A DNA stretch of 64,000 nt from Marinobacter azerbaijanicus (GCF_030250645.1 NZ_JASSVS010000003.1:62001-126000); one strand, 5' to 3'; positions 9,307 to 18,726 are shown, counted from the first letter of the stretch. Numbers and translations are program-made. The notes: generated by a model from the sequence alone, not told the origin.

Positions 9307-10554
9307 CTACTCTCCGGGGACTTCTGCCTCCGTACCAACGTGGTAGGTGGCAAAACCTGCCATGACAACCTGATCCACCGCCATTCCGATGATTCGGCCA
9401 CCGCTTCTGGCCCGGATCGGATGCTGCTCGTTGGTGATGGGGTCTGAGACATAACCCAGGATTTCACCTTCACTGACCTTATCTCCCAGCTTGATCTCGC
9501 TGAACAGAATGCCGCCTTGTTCCGCCCGAACCCATTCCGAGTCGTAGTACACAGGTTCCGGGTCTCCCCACACAAACATCCTGGAAATCATGCCTTCCTT
9601 ATCCAACAGGCTGGTCAGGCTGTTGACCCCGGCCCTGATCTGGTGCTCCTGGATACGCAGGGATTCGCCTGCTTCCATGGTGACAGAGGGAATGCCGGCC
9701 TCAACCGCGGCATGGCGGAGCATTCCGGCACTCCCGGTGCTGTGAACCACGGCCATACGGTCAAACCCGCGGGTAAGTCTGGCAACATCGGAGTTATTCA
9801 TGTCGGCCCTTAACTGGGGCAGGTTGGTGCGCTTCAGGGATCCGGTATGAATATCCACCAGCATATCGCAGTGGCGAATCACGCTTTCGAACAGCGAGTG
9901 GGCAATTCGATCCGCCAGGCTGCCATCGGTGCTGCCGGGGAAATGGCGGTTGAGGTCGCGGCGGTCGGGCAGGTAACGGCTGCCGCGCTGAAAACCGGGG
10001 AGATTGACTATGGGAACCCCAATAACCCGCCCCGACAGCTTGTCAGGCTCCAGGTCATACATGGTGCGCCGGATGATTTCGATGCCATTGAGTTCATCGC
10101 CGTGCACAGCGCCGGTCAGGCACAGATTGGGGCCGGGTTTGGCGCCATTGATCACCAGAACCGGTGTTGGCTGGGAAAGGCCCGCAATCTGGATGGCTGG
10201 CGACCAGGACAGCCGCGTGGACTTCCCGGGGGCAACTTCTGCGCCCAGCAACTTAAGGCTGGTGGCTTCTTCCTTCTTTTCGGGTTGTTCAGAGCTGACA
10301 GATTCCTCGGGGGCATCTTTCCCGGGAGCATCAATGGCGTCCGGTTCATCGGACCCGGGTTCTGGGGACTGAAGTGGTTCGGAGTGTTCCACGTCTTCGA
10401 CACTCTCGTCTTCAGCAAGCTCTGCAACCAGGACTTCCTGATTGTCGGAGTCACCCGATTGCTCGGCATAGGCAGCCTGAACAGCCACCAGACTGCCGCA
10501 GAGTGTGGAAATCAGGCCAGCGCGATACAGATGTGTCAGCCAGCGGTACAGCAT
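9307..10554 (-). CDS. Exported succinylglutamate desuccinylase/aspartoacylase-family protein
   Basis: Zinc-dependent M14-type deacylase domain of 415 residues. The ATG at 10554 begins a clear signal peptide (MLYRWLTHLYRAGLIST, cleavage near AYA) and leaves a 16-nt gap to the upstream gene. A longer reading from 10623 would overlap that gene, so I rejected it. An acidic low-complexity region (about residues 30-95) precedes the catalytic domain. The zinc ligands are visible as HGDELNG (His and Glu) and DIHTG (His), with DRRDLNRHFPG between them. The final 90 residues resemble the beta-rich domain of AspA/AstE relatives. Periplasmic location is inferred and the substrate is unknown. It is probably cotranscribed with the NUDIX-MBL gene. 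Confidence 0.83.
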   Translation of the reverse strand: MLYRWLTHLYRAGLISTLCGSLVAVQAAYAEQSGDSDNQEVLVAELAEDESVEDVEHSEPLQSPEPGSDEPDAIDAPGKDAPEESVSSEQPEKKEEATSLKLLGAEVAPGKSTRLSWSPAIQIAGLSQPTPVLVINGAKPGPNLCLTGAVHGDELNGIEIIRRTMYDLEPDKLSGRVIGVPIVNLPGFQRGSRYLPDRRDLNRHFPGSTDGSLADRIAHSLFESVIRHCDMLVDIHTGSLKRTNLPQLRADMNNSDVARLTRGFDRMAVVHSTGSAGMLRHAAVEAGIPSVTMEAGESLRIQEHQIRAGVNSLTSLLDKEGMISRMFVWGDPEPVYYDSEWVRAEQGGILFSEIKLGDKVSEGEILGYVSDPITNEQHPIRARSGGRIIGMAVDQVVMAGFATYHVGTEAEVPGE

Positions 10555-10570
10555 AGTTCCTCTCGGTTTC

Positions 10571-12208
10571 TCAGGTATGCGAGGTAGCGTGCCAGGTCTC
10601 GCCTTTGCTTGCAGCCCTTCCATCCGCTTCCAGTTTCAATAGATGGGCCAGCGCCGAGCGGGCCGCCACGCCGTGGATGGCGGCCGGCACGTCATCATAG
10701 GCTTCCGCCGTCAGATCCTTCAGGCTGGTTTCGCCCCGGTTCTTCAGCACACGCGCCACCTTGTGTTCGCGGGCCAGCCGGTGGGTAATCAGGAAGTCGA
10801 TAACCGCCTCCGGATGCCCCATCAGAAAACCGTGCGCCGGGGCAATGTAGCGTACCGGTTCATCCAGCAGCCCATAAAGGGATTCGATGTAGGCTTTCAT
10901 GTCGCCGTCGGGTGGGTTGATCACCACCGTGGAGCCCTGCATGACATGATCCCCGGAGAACAGCAGCTCCTGCTCCAGCAGCAGGTAGCACAGGTGATTG
11001 GAGGCGTGTCCCGGAGTGTGGAGCACTCTCAGGGTGCCTGCGTCGGTTGTGATTCGATCCCCGTGTACGGGTTCCTCGTCCGGCGCAAACGTCGGGTCCT
11101 GGGCGGGCCCTGCCGGTGCCGGCTGGCCATAGACCCGGCACCCGGTTCTCGCTTTCAGCGCCACAGTGCCGGGGGAGTGATCCTGGTGGGTATGGGTCAC
11201 AACCACCTGATCGATCGCTCCGCCGGTGAGTTCCAGAATCCTTTCAATATGGGTGGCATTGTCCGGACCGGGGTCCAGCACGGTAAAGCGTTTGTGGCCC
11301 AGCACATAGGTATTGGTGCCCGGCCCGGTCATCATCCCCGGGTTAGGCGCCGTCAGCCGCACCACGCCAGCCGCCACTTCCACCGGCTCGCCGGGAATGA
11401 TCTCCGTACGGGTAGAGCCTTCTCCTTCCGGGTCCAGCTTTGCCGCCTCATCATAAGCCGGCGCCCCGGGCTCCAGCATCACCGGCTTGCCCTTCTTCAG
11501 CGCCGGCCACGACTTGCTGGGATAGGGCTCGGGCGGATTGGCGTGGGCGTAACGCATCACCGCCCCGGTGTCATCAAAGTCCCTCAGTATTCTCAACGTC
11601 CGGATGGTTGGCAGGCCCAGCAAACGTCGCCCACAGCGGTGGTCTTCCAGCGCCTGTGCGGGGCTCAGCCAGATGCTATCAATGGTCTCCACCCCGTCAT
11701 GGCTTGCCGGTTGATCCTCGGGAGCCACGGCGACAAAGAACCGGGTATCAAACCGGCGGGGAGGTCCGGGCGGGGTAATCCAGTGTCCCAGATAAGCCAG
11801 CCGGTCCAGCGGAATGGTCAGCTTGTGGCGCTGGCACACCTCCGACAGCGTCAGTTCACCTTTGAATAGTGACATGCGGTCCCTGTGAACCGGGTGCCCG
11901 GTTGTGATTTCGTCATCACTCTGGTCCAGCGCCAACAGAATACCGGCTTCCTCAAAGCATTCCCTGACCGCCGCTAGCATATAGTCGGCCCCACCTTCGT
12001 CCAGGCTCATGGTCTGACTGATGTCCGAATCACCCCGGCCTATGGCATGTGCGCGTCCTTTAACATCCTGCTCATCCACAGAACCACCGGGAAAGACAAA
12101 GAAACCGGGCATAAACACCGCTTCCCAGGTACGTTGCAGCAGCAGTACCTTCAGACCATCGGCGGTATCTTTTGTCAGAACCAGCGTTGCAGCAGGGCGA
12201 ATATCCAT
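10571..12208 (-). CDS. NUDIX hydrolase / metallo-beta-lactamase fusion protein
   Basis: 545-residue two-domain cytosolic hydrolase. The N-terminal half (about 5-210) is a NUDIX domain: GGSVDEQ precedes the helix REcFEEAGILL, giving the RE..EE.G core, with an insertion of about 25 residues between its glycine and REcFEE. The C-terminal half (about 250-520) is a metallo-beta-lactamase fold of the LACTB2/RNase Z-like type, with THTHQDHSPG (HxHxDH), GHASNH and SGDHVMQG metal-binding segments. MBL-NUDIX pairing is known as a fusion in proteobacteria and animals, but the natural substrate is not established. Candidates are a CoA or nucleotide conjugate. It is divergent from the thioesterase gene, with element copy 1 between them. 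Confidence 0.88.
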   Translation of the reverse strand: MDIRPAATLVLTKDTADGLKVLLLQRTWEAVFMPGFFVFPGGSVDEQDVKGRAHAIGRGDSDISQTMSLDEGGADYMLAAVRECFEEAGILLALDQSDDEITTGHPVHRDRMSLFKGELTLSEVCQRHKLTIPLDRLAYLGHWITPPGPPRRFDTRFFVAVAPEDQPASHDGVETIDSIWLSPAQALEDHRCGRRLLGLPTIRTLRILRDFDDTGAVMRYAHANPPEPYPSKSWPALKKGKPVMLEPGAPAYDEAAKLDPEGEGSTRTEIIPGEPVEVAAGVVRLTAPNPGMMTGPGTNTYVLGHKRFTVLDPGPDNATHIERILELTGGAIDQVVVTHTHQDHSPGTVALKARTGCRVYGQPAPAGPAQDPTFAPDEEPVHGDRITTDAGTLRVLHTPGHASNHLCYLLLEQELLFSGDHVMQGSTVVINPPDGDMKAYIESLYGLLDEPVRYIAPAHGFLMGHPEAVIDFLITHRLAREHKVARVLKNRGETSLKDLTAEAYDDVPAAIHGVAARSALAHLLKLEADGRAASKGETWHATSHT

Positions 12209-12260
12209 AGAATGTCCGTTGTTTTATTTTAGTGATCCAGATGCGCGTCAAAGTTTGAAG

Positions 12261-12368
12261 CGGGGATTGGGAGAGCTCTTTCAAAACTGTGCGGAGCCAT
12301 GGATGGCGGAGCTCAAGCGCCACAGGGATGTGCTTGAGCGTGTTTTGAAAGAGCTCTCCCAATCTCCG
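12261..12368. repeat. Variable-stem structured repeat, copy 1
   Basis: Positions 12265-12287 and 12342-12364 are 23-nt perfect inverted repeats, extendable to 12261/12368 with one G-T wobble. The core between them (12288-12341) contains GGAGCCATGGATGGCGGA. An 8-bp inner hairpin (GCTCAAGC with GCTTGAGC) is capped by ACAGGGATGT. It lies between two divergent genes and so cannot be a simple 3' terminator for either. The remaining sequence in 12209-12504 shows nothing else I can assign. Confidence 0.9.
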
Positions 12369-12504
12369 CCGCCCCCAAACCCCGAATGCGCCGAAGCCTG
12401 GCTCCCAAGATAACCAATGTCAGGCATCCTGTCTTGCGTGAACGGAGGATAACAACCAAGTATCATTGGCTGCAGCTGCAATTTCTCCAGACAGGAATCC
12501 AACT

Positions 12505-12936
12505 TTGGCCCGTATCAAACTCTCTTTCCCGGATGATGCCTTTTATTTCGAAACCAAGATGCCGGTTCGCATCACCGATATCAATGGTGCCAACCACCTG
12601 GGCAACGATGCGCTCATCTCCATGTTGTCCGAGGCCAGGGCCCAGTTTCTGGTGAACTACGGCGTTCAGGAGGCCGATAAAAACGGAATGGGTATCATCG
12701 TTACCGATCTGGCAACCATGTACCAGTCCGAATCGTTTTTTCCCGAAATGCTGAGGTTTGAAGTGGGGCTGATGGACTTCAACAAGTACGGCGGGGATTT
12801 CGTATTCCGGGTCACCAAGGCGGAAAGTGGACAGCCGGTGGCCCTGGCCAAATACGGATTCGTGTTCTTCAACTACCAGCGCAAGGCCGTCGTGCCCATG
12901 CCGGAAACTTTCCGGGCACGGTTCGCTGGTCACTGA
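12505..12936 (+). CDS. Acyl-CoA thioesterase family protein (hotdog fold)
   Basis: About 143 residues with the 4-hydroxybenzoyl-CoA thioesterase/YbgC-type hotdog fold: MPVRITDINGANHLGNDALI at the N-terminus, where Asp and Asn/His lie at the family's active-site helix, then alternating beta strands. It hydrolyses an acyl-CoA, and the chain is unknown. No ATG is available. I chose TTG at 12505 because AGGA lies about 8 nt upstream; a TTG at 12466 would add 13 residues but lacks a ribosome-binding site. The 3' end overlaps the convergent mrpG by 7 nt. Confidence 0.82.
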   Translation: MARIKLSFPDDAFYFETKMPVRITDINGANHLGNDALISMLSEARAQFLVNYGVQEADKNGMGIIVTDLATMYQSESFFPEMLRFEVGLMDFNKYGGDFVFRVTKAESGQPVALAKYGFVFFNYQRKAVVPMPETFRARFAGH

Positions 12937-13277
12937 TCCGGCGGTCCTTTGCGGGTTTGGGAAGAGCACTTCAGCTTCCGGTGCAGCGCCGCCTTGGCCA
13001 TCATATGGGCGCTGACCGGGGCTGTCACGAACAGGAACAGGGTCACCAGCGCCTCGTGCACCGACAACCCGCCTTTCAGGAAACTGAAATACAGCAGTGA
13101 CGCCACCAGGATACATCCCACGCCGAGCGTGCTGGCCTTGGTGGGGCCATGCAGGCGCATATAGACATCTTTCAGTCGCGCCAGGCCAATGGAGCCGATC
13201 AGCGCGATGATGGCTCCGGTTACCAGGAAAAAGGTGACTATCATTTCCAGAAGCAGTGGCATCTCTGAACCGCTCAT
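12930..13277 (-). CDS. mrpG: Mrp/Mnh cation:proton antiporter subunit G
   Basis: Small membrane subunit of the multisubunit Na+(K+)/H+ antiporter, 115 residues. Three hydrophobic segments occupy about 9-100, with GAIIALIGSIGLARLKDVYMRLHGP, shortened here to the diagnostic RLKDVYMRLHGPTKASTLG motif of MrpG/PhaG. It is the last gene of the mrp operon, and its ATG overlaps the mrpF stop by 4 nt. The product has no known activity on its own but is required for assembly and function in studied systems. Confidence 0.93.
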   Translation of the reverse strand: MSGSEMPLLLEMIVTFFLVTGAIIALIGSIGLARLKDVYMRLHGPTKASTLGVGCILVASLLYFSFLKGGLSVHEALVTLFLFVTAPVSAHMMAKAALHRKLKCSSQTRKGPPDQ

Positions 13278-13543
13278 TCGATGACATCCCCCCTCAGCAG
13301 ATACTTGGTCATGGCCACGGTGCCGACAAATCCCATCAGGGCAATCAACAGGGCCGCCTCGAACAGGATGCCCAGGGACATCTGGATGTCCGCCAGCACG
13401 ATCAGTGCAATACTGTTGATCATCATCGTATCCAGGGCAAGTATCCGGTCGACAATGTCGGGTCCGATGGCCAGGCGGTAAAGATTGAGCAACACAGCAA
13501 TGCAGAATATGCCAATCACGAATGGAATCACGGTGGCAATCAC
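13274..13543 (-). CDS. mrpF: Mrp/Mnh cation:proton antiporter subunit F
   Basis: 89 residues with three transmembrane helices, the usual size of MrpF/MnhF/PhaF. The motif RLAIGPDIVDRILALDTM between helices 1 and 2 is characteristic of the family. The gene overlaps both neighbours by 4 nt (ATGA), which points to translational coupling within the operon. MrpF belongs to the membrane module and has been linked to bile-salt or cation efflux in other bacteria. Confidence 0.93.
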   Translation of the reverse strand: MIATVIPFVIGIFCIAVLLNLYRLAIGPDIVDRILALDTMMINSIALIVLADIQMSLGILFEAALLIALMGFVGTVAMTKYLLRGDVIE

Positions 13544-14034
13544 TGGAAGATCTCCTTCAATGGCCGTTCATAGCGTTCCTTGATCTGCCGCACCAGCTCA
13601 TCCTCGTCGGTGACATGCAGGGCGTGAACCAGCAGAGTGCCCGCTTCGCTGTCGTAATGGGCGGATACAGTCCCCGGTGTCAGTGAGATGGTGCTGGCCA
13701 GGATGGTCACGGCAAAGTCGTCATCCAGTTCCAGGGGATAGGTGATAAAACTTGGCGTTAACTGGTTGGGATACCAGAGGATGCGCCGGGCCACGATCAG
13801 ATTCGAGTACACAATATCGACCATCAGCACCAGAAAGTACCTGAGCAAAGGCAGCAGATAGCGCACCTTGGCCTGTTCCGGCCAGAATGGTCGGGTGATG
13901 AAGGGGATGAAGAGGCCCAGGGCAAGCCCCAGCAGCATGTGAGCCACCGAAAAACTGTTGACCATCAACAACCAGAGCAACGCCAGAAACAGCGAGAATA
14001 GTGGCCTTGGCAGCCAGAATTCGCGACGGTTCAT
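13540..14034 (-). CDS. mrpE: Mrp/Mnh cation:proton antiporter subunit E
   Basis: 164-residue membrane subunit with N-terminal hydrophobic helices (about 10-80) and a cytosolic C-terminal domain. It contains the family segment LTPSFITYPLELDDDFAVTI followed by LASTISLTPGT. The ATG at 14034 overlaps the mrpD stop (ATGA); an in-frame upstream extension would run inside mrpD and is rejected. MrpE is an accessory subunit found only in Mrp-type antiporters, not in complex I. Confidence 0.93.
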   Translation of the reverse strand: MNRREFWLPRPLFSLFLALLWLLMVNSFSVAHMLLGLALGLFIPFITRPFWPEQAKVRYLLPLLRYFLVLMVDIVYSNLIVARRILWYPNQLTPSFITYPLELDDDFAVTILASTISLTPGTVSAHYDSEAGTLLVHALHVTDEDELVRQIKERYERPLKEIFQ

Positions 14035-15581
14035 GGGCTCACCTCCCCGCCCTGACGAACGTAATCGCCCAGCACCGCGTCCACGTAGCCGGATGGTTGG
14101 TAAACAAGCCTTGCCGCAGCCTCGAGATAATCCATCACTGGCTGGGCGAACAGGGCGAGAGAGAAACTGATGGCAATCATCACACACACGGTGGCTGTGC
14201 GGGCATAATCCAGTCTTTGAGTTTTCGCCACGGCCCGGGCTTTGGCGGCTGAGTGCTCCTCCGGCCGCCAGAACCAGCCAGAGCCAGCCCTGCTCAGGGC
14301 GGCGATAATCAGCAGTCCGGAGATGAGAATGGCCCCCCACAGCCAGAGATAGTCTGGCAGCGGGGTAGACGATTGCAGAATCCACGCCTTGCTGACAAAT
14401 CCGCTGAAGGGCGGCAGGCTGGCCATGCTGATAGCAGCTACAAGAAATACGCTGCCCAGAACCCAGCGGTGGGACAGAGGAGAGATAACGGAAAACCGGT
14501 CGTAACCGTCGTCGCGGTAACGCCCGATCAGGTCAGCCAACAGGAAGAATACGGCCGTCATGATGGTGCTGTGCAGCAGGTAGAACAGGCTGGCGGCCAG
14601 CAGTTGTTCGTCGTTGCGGGACAGGGTGGCCAGCAGTATCCCCACGGACACAATCACCATGTAGGCTGTCAGGGTCCGCAGGCTGGCTGCACCCAGTACA
14701 CCGATACCTCCCAGCGCCAGGGTGATCAGAGCCATGGGCCACAGCCAGGCCATCACGGTGTCATTGGCAGGCGCTCCCTCATCCAGACCGAAAACCACCA
14801 GGAATACCCGCACCATGGCGTAAAAACCTACCTTGGTCATGATGGCGAACAGTGCGGCCACTGGTGCACTGGCGGCCGAATAGGCCCGTGGCAGCCAGAA
14901 CAGCAACGGCAGCAGGGCGGCCTTGATACCGAACACCACCATCAACAGGAGCGAGGCGGCCTTCAGCAAGGGCAGATCCGACTCCGGTGCATTGGCAATC
15001 ACCCGGGCCAGGTCCGCCATGTTCAGCGTACCGGTGAGGCCGTAGAGGAGGCCCAGTGCCAGCAGAAACAGTGCCGAGCCGGCCAGGTTAATGATCACAT
15101 AGTGCAGACCGGCCCGGCTGCGTGCACGGCCACCGCCATGGAGCAGCAGCGCATAGGAGGCGATCAGTAACACCTCGAAGAATACGAACAGATTGAACAG
15201 ATCCCCGGTGAGGAAGGCGCCGTTGATGCCCATAAGCTGAAACTGCATCAGGGCATGGAAGTGGGAGCCTTCCCGGTCTGAACCACGACTGGCATAGAGT
15301 ACGCAGAACAGGCTGAGCAGGGCTGTCAGCAGCAACATGGTGGCACTGAGCCGGTCCAGCACCAGCACGATCCCGAAAGGTGGTTGCCAGTTGCCAAGGC
15401 GGTACAGGGTATAGTCTGTGACGCCGGCCTGAAGCACTGCCCATATCGCGAAGATCACCAGTAGCAGGCAGGAGCCAATGCCCAGCGAGCGCTGGCGGCC
15501 GATATTGTAACGGTACATCACCAGCAGGAACGCACCGGTCAGCAGGGGTATCACGATGGGCATGATCATCAGGTGGTTCAT
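14031..15581 (-). CDS. mrpD: Mrp/Mnh cation:proton antiporter subunit D
   Basis: 516-residue integral membrane protein homologous to NuoM/NuoN-type proton-pumping subunits of complex I, with about 14 helices. Helix 5 has the conserved glutamate in FVFFEVLLIASYALL, and a broken-helix lysine lies in FGIKAALLPLLFWLPRAY. Both belong to the proton path in this family. It follows mrpC with a 4-nt overlap and precedes mrpE with a 4-nt overlap. Confidence 0.95.
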   Translation of the reverse strand: MNHLMIMPIVIPLLTGAFLLVMYRYNIGRQRSLGIGSCLLLVIFAIWAVLQAGVTDYTLYRLGNWQPPFGIVLVLDRLSATMLLLTALLSLFCVLYASRGSDREGSHFHALMQFQLMGINGAFLTGDLFNLFVFFEVLLIASYALLLHGGGRARSRAGLHYVIINLAGSALFLLALGLLYGLTGTLNMADLARVIANAPESDLPLLKAASLLLMVVFGIKAALLPLLFWLPRAYSAASAPVAALFAIMTKVGFYAMVRVFLVVFGLDEGAPANDTVMAWLWPMALITLALGGIGVLGAASLRTLTAYMVIVSVGILLATLSRNDEQLLAASLFYLLHSTIMTAVFFLLADLIGRYRDDGYDRFSVISPLSHRWVLGSVFLVAAISMASLPPFSGFVSKAWILQSSTPLPDYLWLWGAILISGLLIIAALSRAGSGWFWRPEEHSAAKARAVAKTQRLDYARTATVCVMIAISFSLALFAQPVMDYLEAAARLVYQPSGYVDAVLGDYVRQGGEVSP

Positions 15582-15916
15582 TGGCGATCCTCGTTCGGGT
15601 CTTCGCCATCCACATGATCACTGCGCAGCTCTACAGCTGCTTTCAGGGCCAGTACCACCACAAACGCCGTCATCGAAAAGCTGATCACGATCGCAGTGAG
15701 CACCAGTGCCTGGGGGAGCGGATCGGTATATTCCTCCACCAGCCCTATGACAGCCGGGGACGCCGTGGTCAGCCGGCCCATGCTGAACAGGAACAGGTTT
15801 ACGCCGTGGGACAGTAATGTCAGGCCCAGTACCACGGAAAAAGTGCGGGCACGCAGAATCAGGTATACGCCGGTGCTGGTCAGTACCCCCAGGGTAATGG
15901 CGATTACCAGCTCCAT
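15578..15916 (-). CDS. mrpC: Mrp/Mnh cation:proton antiporter subunit C
   Basis: 112-residue subunit with three transmembrane helices, homologous to NuoK. It contains GLTLLSHGVNLFLFSMGRL, the MrpC signature around the second helix, and a conserved DPLPQALVLTAIVISFSMTA segment leading into the third. The charged C-terminal tail (HVDGEDPNEDRQ) is cytosolic. The start codon overlaps the last base of mrpA and the stop overlaps mrpD. Confidence 0.94.
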   Translation of the reverse strand: MELVIAITLGVLTSTGVYLILRARTFSVVLGLTLLSHGVNLFLFSMGRLTTASPAVIGLVEEYTDPLPQALVLTAIVISFSMTAFVVVLALKAAVELRSDHVDGEDPNEDRQ

Positions 15917-18726
15917 CAGCCCACCTCCTGGCCGGGACCGGCCACAGTCATGAGTTTGCCCAGATTTGCCAGTATCAGCAGGGTGGCACCCACGACGGTG
16001 GTGTATACCCCCAAGTCAAACAACAGTGCCGTTGCCAGCTCGAACTCGCCAATCAGCGGCCAGTCCATGTGGCTGAACGCCGAGGTAAGGAACGGATAGC
16101 CGACGAACCAGCTCCCGAGCCCGGTAACCGTTGCAATCAGCAGGCCGGCCCCGATCAGCGGGCGGAAGTGTGTGAGCATCCGCTCCTGCGCCCATACCAG
16201 GCCGCCAGCCATGTATTGCAGGGTGAGGGCGACAGCGGTCACCAGTCCGGCAATGAATCCACCGCCGGGCATGTTATGGCCCCGGAGGAAGATATAGGCG
16301 GAGACCAGCAGGGCAATGGGCAGGGCCATACGGGATACCATCTGCAGGATCACCGGATGAGGCTCAGCGAAGCCTTTTGCGGTGCCGGCACTGGCTACCC
16401 TTTCCTTCAGGTGCAGGTCGCGGGTGAACGCGAATACCGCAACCGCCGCTATGCCAAGAACAGTGATTTCCCCCAGGGTGTCGAAGCCCCGGAAATCCAC
16501 CAGAATGACGTTGACCACATTAGTGCCGCCACCACCGGGGACGCTGTTGGCCAGGAAATATCCTGAAATGGTGTCTGCCGGCCGGGTCAGTACCGCATAG
16601 GCAAAGAGAGCAACGCCAGCCCCTGCCAGACCGGCCAGGCTCAGGTCCCGGACAATCCTGCCGGCCCCGGATTCCCTGGGCGACGTCTGGGGCAGAAATG
16701 ACAGCGCCAGCATCATGATAACCACCGCCATGACTTCCACGGACAGCTGGGTGAGTGCCAGGTCCGGCGCTGAAAACTGGGCGAAGGCCAGGGTGACGAA
16801 CAGGCCGGTGACCGATAACAGAAGCAGTGCCGGCAGACGCTGGTGATGAAACAGTGCAACGCCAATGGCGGACAGACAGAGGATGACGGCACCGAAAACG
16901 ACCATGGCGTTCAGGTCGGTCAGCTCGGAAGGGCCTCGCCAGCCACTGTAACTACTGAGCATCCACAACGCGGGTGCGATGGCGGCGACAAGAATAAAGG
17001 CCAGATACCGTTGCAGGGAGCCATTCTCGAGACGATAGACCAGCGACTGGGCGAAGCGAATGCTCTGCTGCATGATCTGTTCGAATATATTCTTGGCATC
17101 CACCTCCGGTAGCTGTCGGTGAATGGCAAATAGCGGGCCGCGGGCGAGATAGAACACGATACCACCGATCATCGCAATGAAACTCATCATGGCCGGCGCC
17201 TGGGCGTCTGACAGTGCCGAGAAGTCATAGAGCGGCAGGTGGGTCATGGAAGTGGCCATGACTGCCAGGTGAATCAGGCTGTCGTAAGTGGTCTGTGGAG
17301 CCAGACCCACCAGTAATGAGGCCGCGGCAAGGATAAACAGAGGCACCAGCATTCCGGCGGGTTTTTTACGGGGCGGCCAATGGGGCAGGTCCACCGGCTG
17401 GCCGTTGAAAAACACGTTATGGAAGATGCGCACGGAATAGGCCACGGAAAACAGAGCAGCAATAGTGACCCACACCGGGATCAGTGTGTTGGCCCAGTGG
17501 GGTGCGGTTACCAGCAGGCTTTCCGAGAACAGCATTTTCTTGCTCAGGTAGCCGCTCATCAAAGGCAGGCCAGCCATGGCAGCGGCCGGTATGGCGGTAA
17601 CCACCATCAGTGCCGGCATGGTTCGCCAGAGGCCGTTGATATTGCGCATATCGCGGCTTCCCGTGGCCTGGTCGACGATGCCCGCCATCATGAACAGGGG
17701 CGCCTTGAACAGGGCATGGATGGTCAGGTGGAACAGCGCGGCTGCCATCGCCATCTCACTGCCCATGCCAATCAGCAGGGTGATCAGCCCCAGATGGGAA
17801 ATGGTGGAATACGCCAGCAGGCCCTTGATGTCGTGCATGAACATGGCCACAAAGGCGCCAACCATCAGGGTGACCATGCCGGTAATGGTAATCAGGCTGA
17901 ACCAGAGCTCGGTGTCGCCCATGGCCGGATGCAGTCGGGCCATCAGGAACAGGCCGGCTTTCACCATGGTGGCCGAATGCAGGTAGGCGGACACCGGCGT
18001 TGGCGCTGCCATAGCGTGGGGTAACCAGAGATGGAAAGGCGCCTGGGCAGACTTGGTGAAGGCACCGAGCAGAATCAGGGAGAGTGTCAGCGGATAGCGG
18101 TCATCACTGACGATGGTATCCGTGGCGGCCAGCACATCGCTGATCTGGTAACTGCCGACAATCTGCCCCAGCAGCAGAATGCCACCCAGCAGCGCCAGGC
18201 CTCCGCCACCGGTAATCACCAGCGACATGCGAGCACCCCTGCGGGCATTGCGGCTGGACCAGGTGAAACCGATCAGCAGGAAGGACACCAGGCTGGTGAG
18301 CTCCCAGAACACCAGCATGAACAGCAGGTTTTCCGACAGCACAATGCCCAGCATGGCGGTCATGAACAGCTGGATTAGCACGAAGAAGCGGCCCGCGGTG
18401 TCCTTGCCGGCGAAATAGTAACGTGCGTAGAGAATGATCAGGCAGCCGATGCCGGTTATCAGGGTGGCAAATAACCAGCTGAGACCATCCAGCCGGAAGG
18501 CCAGGTCGAGGCCGATCTCGGGCACCCAGGACACGGAATAGACCAGGGCTTCGCCAGACTGGATCCGGGGAAGATAGCTGAGCAGAAGCAGCAGGCAGAT
18601 GGCCGGGGCGATCAGCGCAACCAACGCGTGGCCCTGCACATGATCCGGGCCGGGCCGCTTCAGCCTTGAGAGGAGCGAAGCAAAGGCTCCCAGTACGGGC
18701 AAAAAGACAACAAGCCCAATGTCCAT
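15916..18726 (-). CDS. mrpA: Mrp antiporter fused subunit A/B
   Basis: 936-residue fused MrpA-MrpB (PhaAB-type) subunit, first gene of the mrpABCDEFG operon. Residues about 1-500 are the NuoL-like proton-translocating domain, with FWELTSLVSFLLIGFTW carrying the helix-5 glutamate and FTKSAQAPFHLWLPHAM carrying the pump lysine. A linker domain (about 560-760) follows. The last 150 residues are the MrpB domain (FLRGHNMPGGGFIAGLVTAV). Separate A and B genes occur in group 1 systems; this fusion is typical of group 2, as in Pseudomonas and Sinorhizobium. The complex supports Na+ or K+ extrusion and alkaline pH tolerance, which fits a marine host. Confidence 0.95.
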   Translation of the reverse strand: MDIGLVVFLPVLGAFASLLSRLKRPGPDHVQGHALVALIAPAICLLLLLSYLPRIQSGEALVYSVSWVPEIGLDLAFRLDGLSWLFATLITGIGCLIILYARYYFAGKDTAGRFFVLIQLFMTAMLGIVLSENLLFMLVFWELTSLVSFLLIGFTWSSRNARRGARMSLVITGGGGLALLGGILLLGQIVGSYQISDVLAATDTIVSDDRYPLTLSLILLGAFTKSAQAPFHLWLPHAMAAPTPVSAYLHSATMVKAGLFLMARLHPAMGDTELWFSLITITGMVTLMVGAFVAMFMHDIKGLLAYSTISHLGLITLLIGMGSEMAMAAALFHLTIHALFKAPLFMMAGIVDQATGSRDMRNINGLWRTMPALMVVTAIPAAAMAGLPLMSGYLSKKMLFSESLLVTAPHWANTLIPVWVTIAALFSVAYSVRIFHNVFFNGQPVDLPHWPPRKKPAGMLVPLFILAAASLLVGLAPQTTYDSLIHLAVMATSMTHLPLYDFSALSDAQAPAMMSFIAMIGGIVFYLARGPLFAIHRQLPEVDAKNIFEQIMQQSIRFAQSLVYRLENGSLQRYLAFILVAAIAPALWMLSSYSGWRGPSELTDLNAMVVFGAVILCLSAIGVALFHHQRLPALLLLSVTGLFVTLAFAQFSAPDLALTQLSVEVMAVVIMMLALSFLPQTSPRESGAGRIVRDLSLAGLAGAGVALFAYAVLTRPADTISGYFLANSVPGGGGTNVVNVILVDFRGFDTLGEITVLGIAAVAVFAFTRDLHLKERVASAGTAKGFAEPHPVILQMVSRMALPIALLVSAYIFLRGHNMPGGGFIAGLVTAVALTLQYMAGGLVWAQERMLTHFRPLIGAGLLIATVTGLGSWFVGYPFLTSAFSHMDWPLIGEFELATALLFDLGVYTTVVGATLLILANLGKLMTVAGPGQEVG

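Noticed and set aside
10643..11869. 408-codon frame antisense to the NUDIX-MBL gene
   Set aside because: His/Gln/Gly/Arg-rich composition without recognisable motifs; the opposite strand encodes two intact enzyme domains.
12072..12362. Frames translating through the structured repeats (also near 24149, 34556)
   Set aside because: The similar peptides they encode (AMDGGAQA, SHGWRSSS) come from the shared repeat core; the reading frame and ends differ between copies, so this is not a protein family.
13540..14385. mrpE start at 14385 (281 codons)
   Set aside because: The extension runs inside mrpD in another frame; ATG 14034 gives the family length and the usual ATGA overlap.
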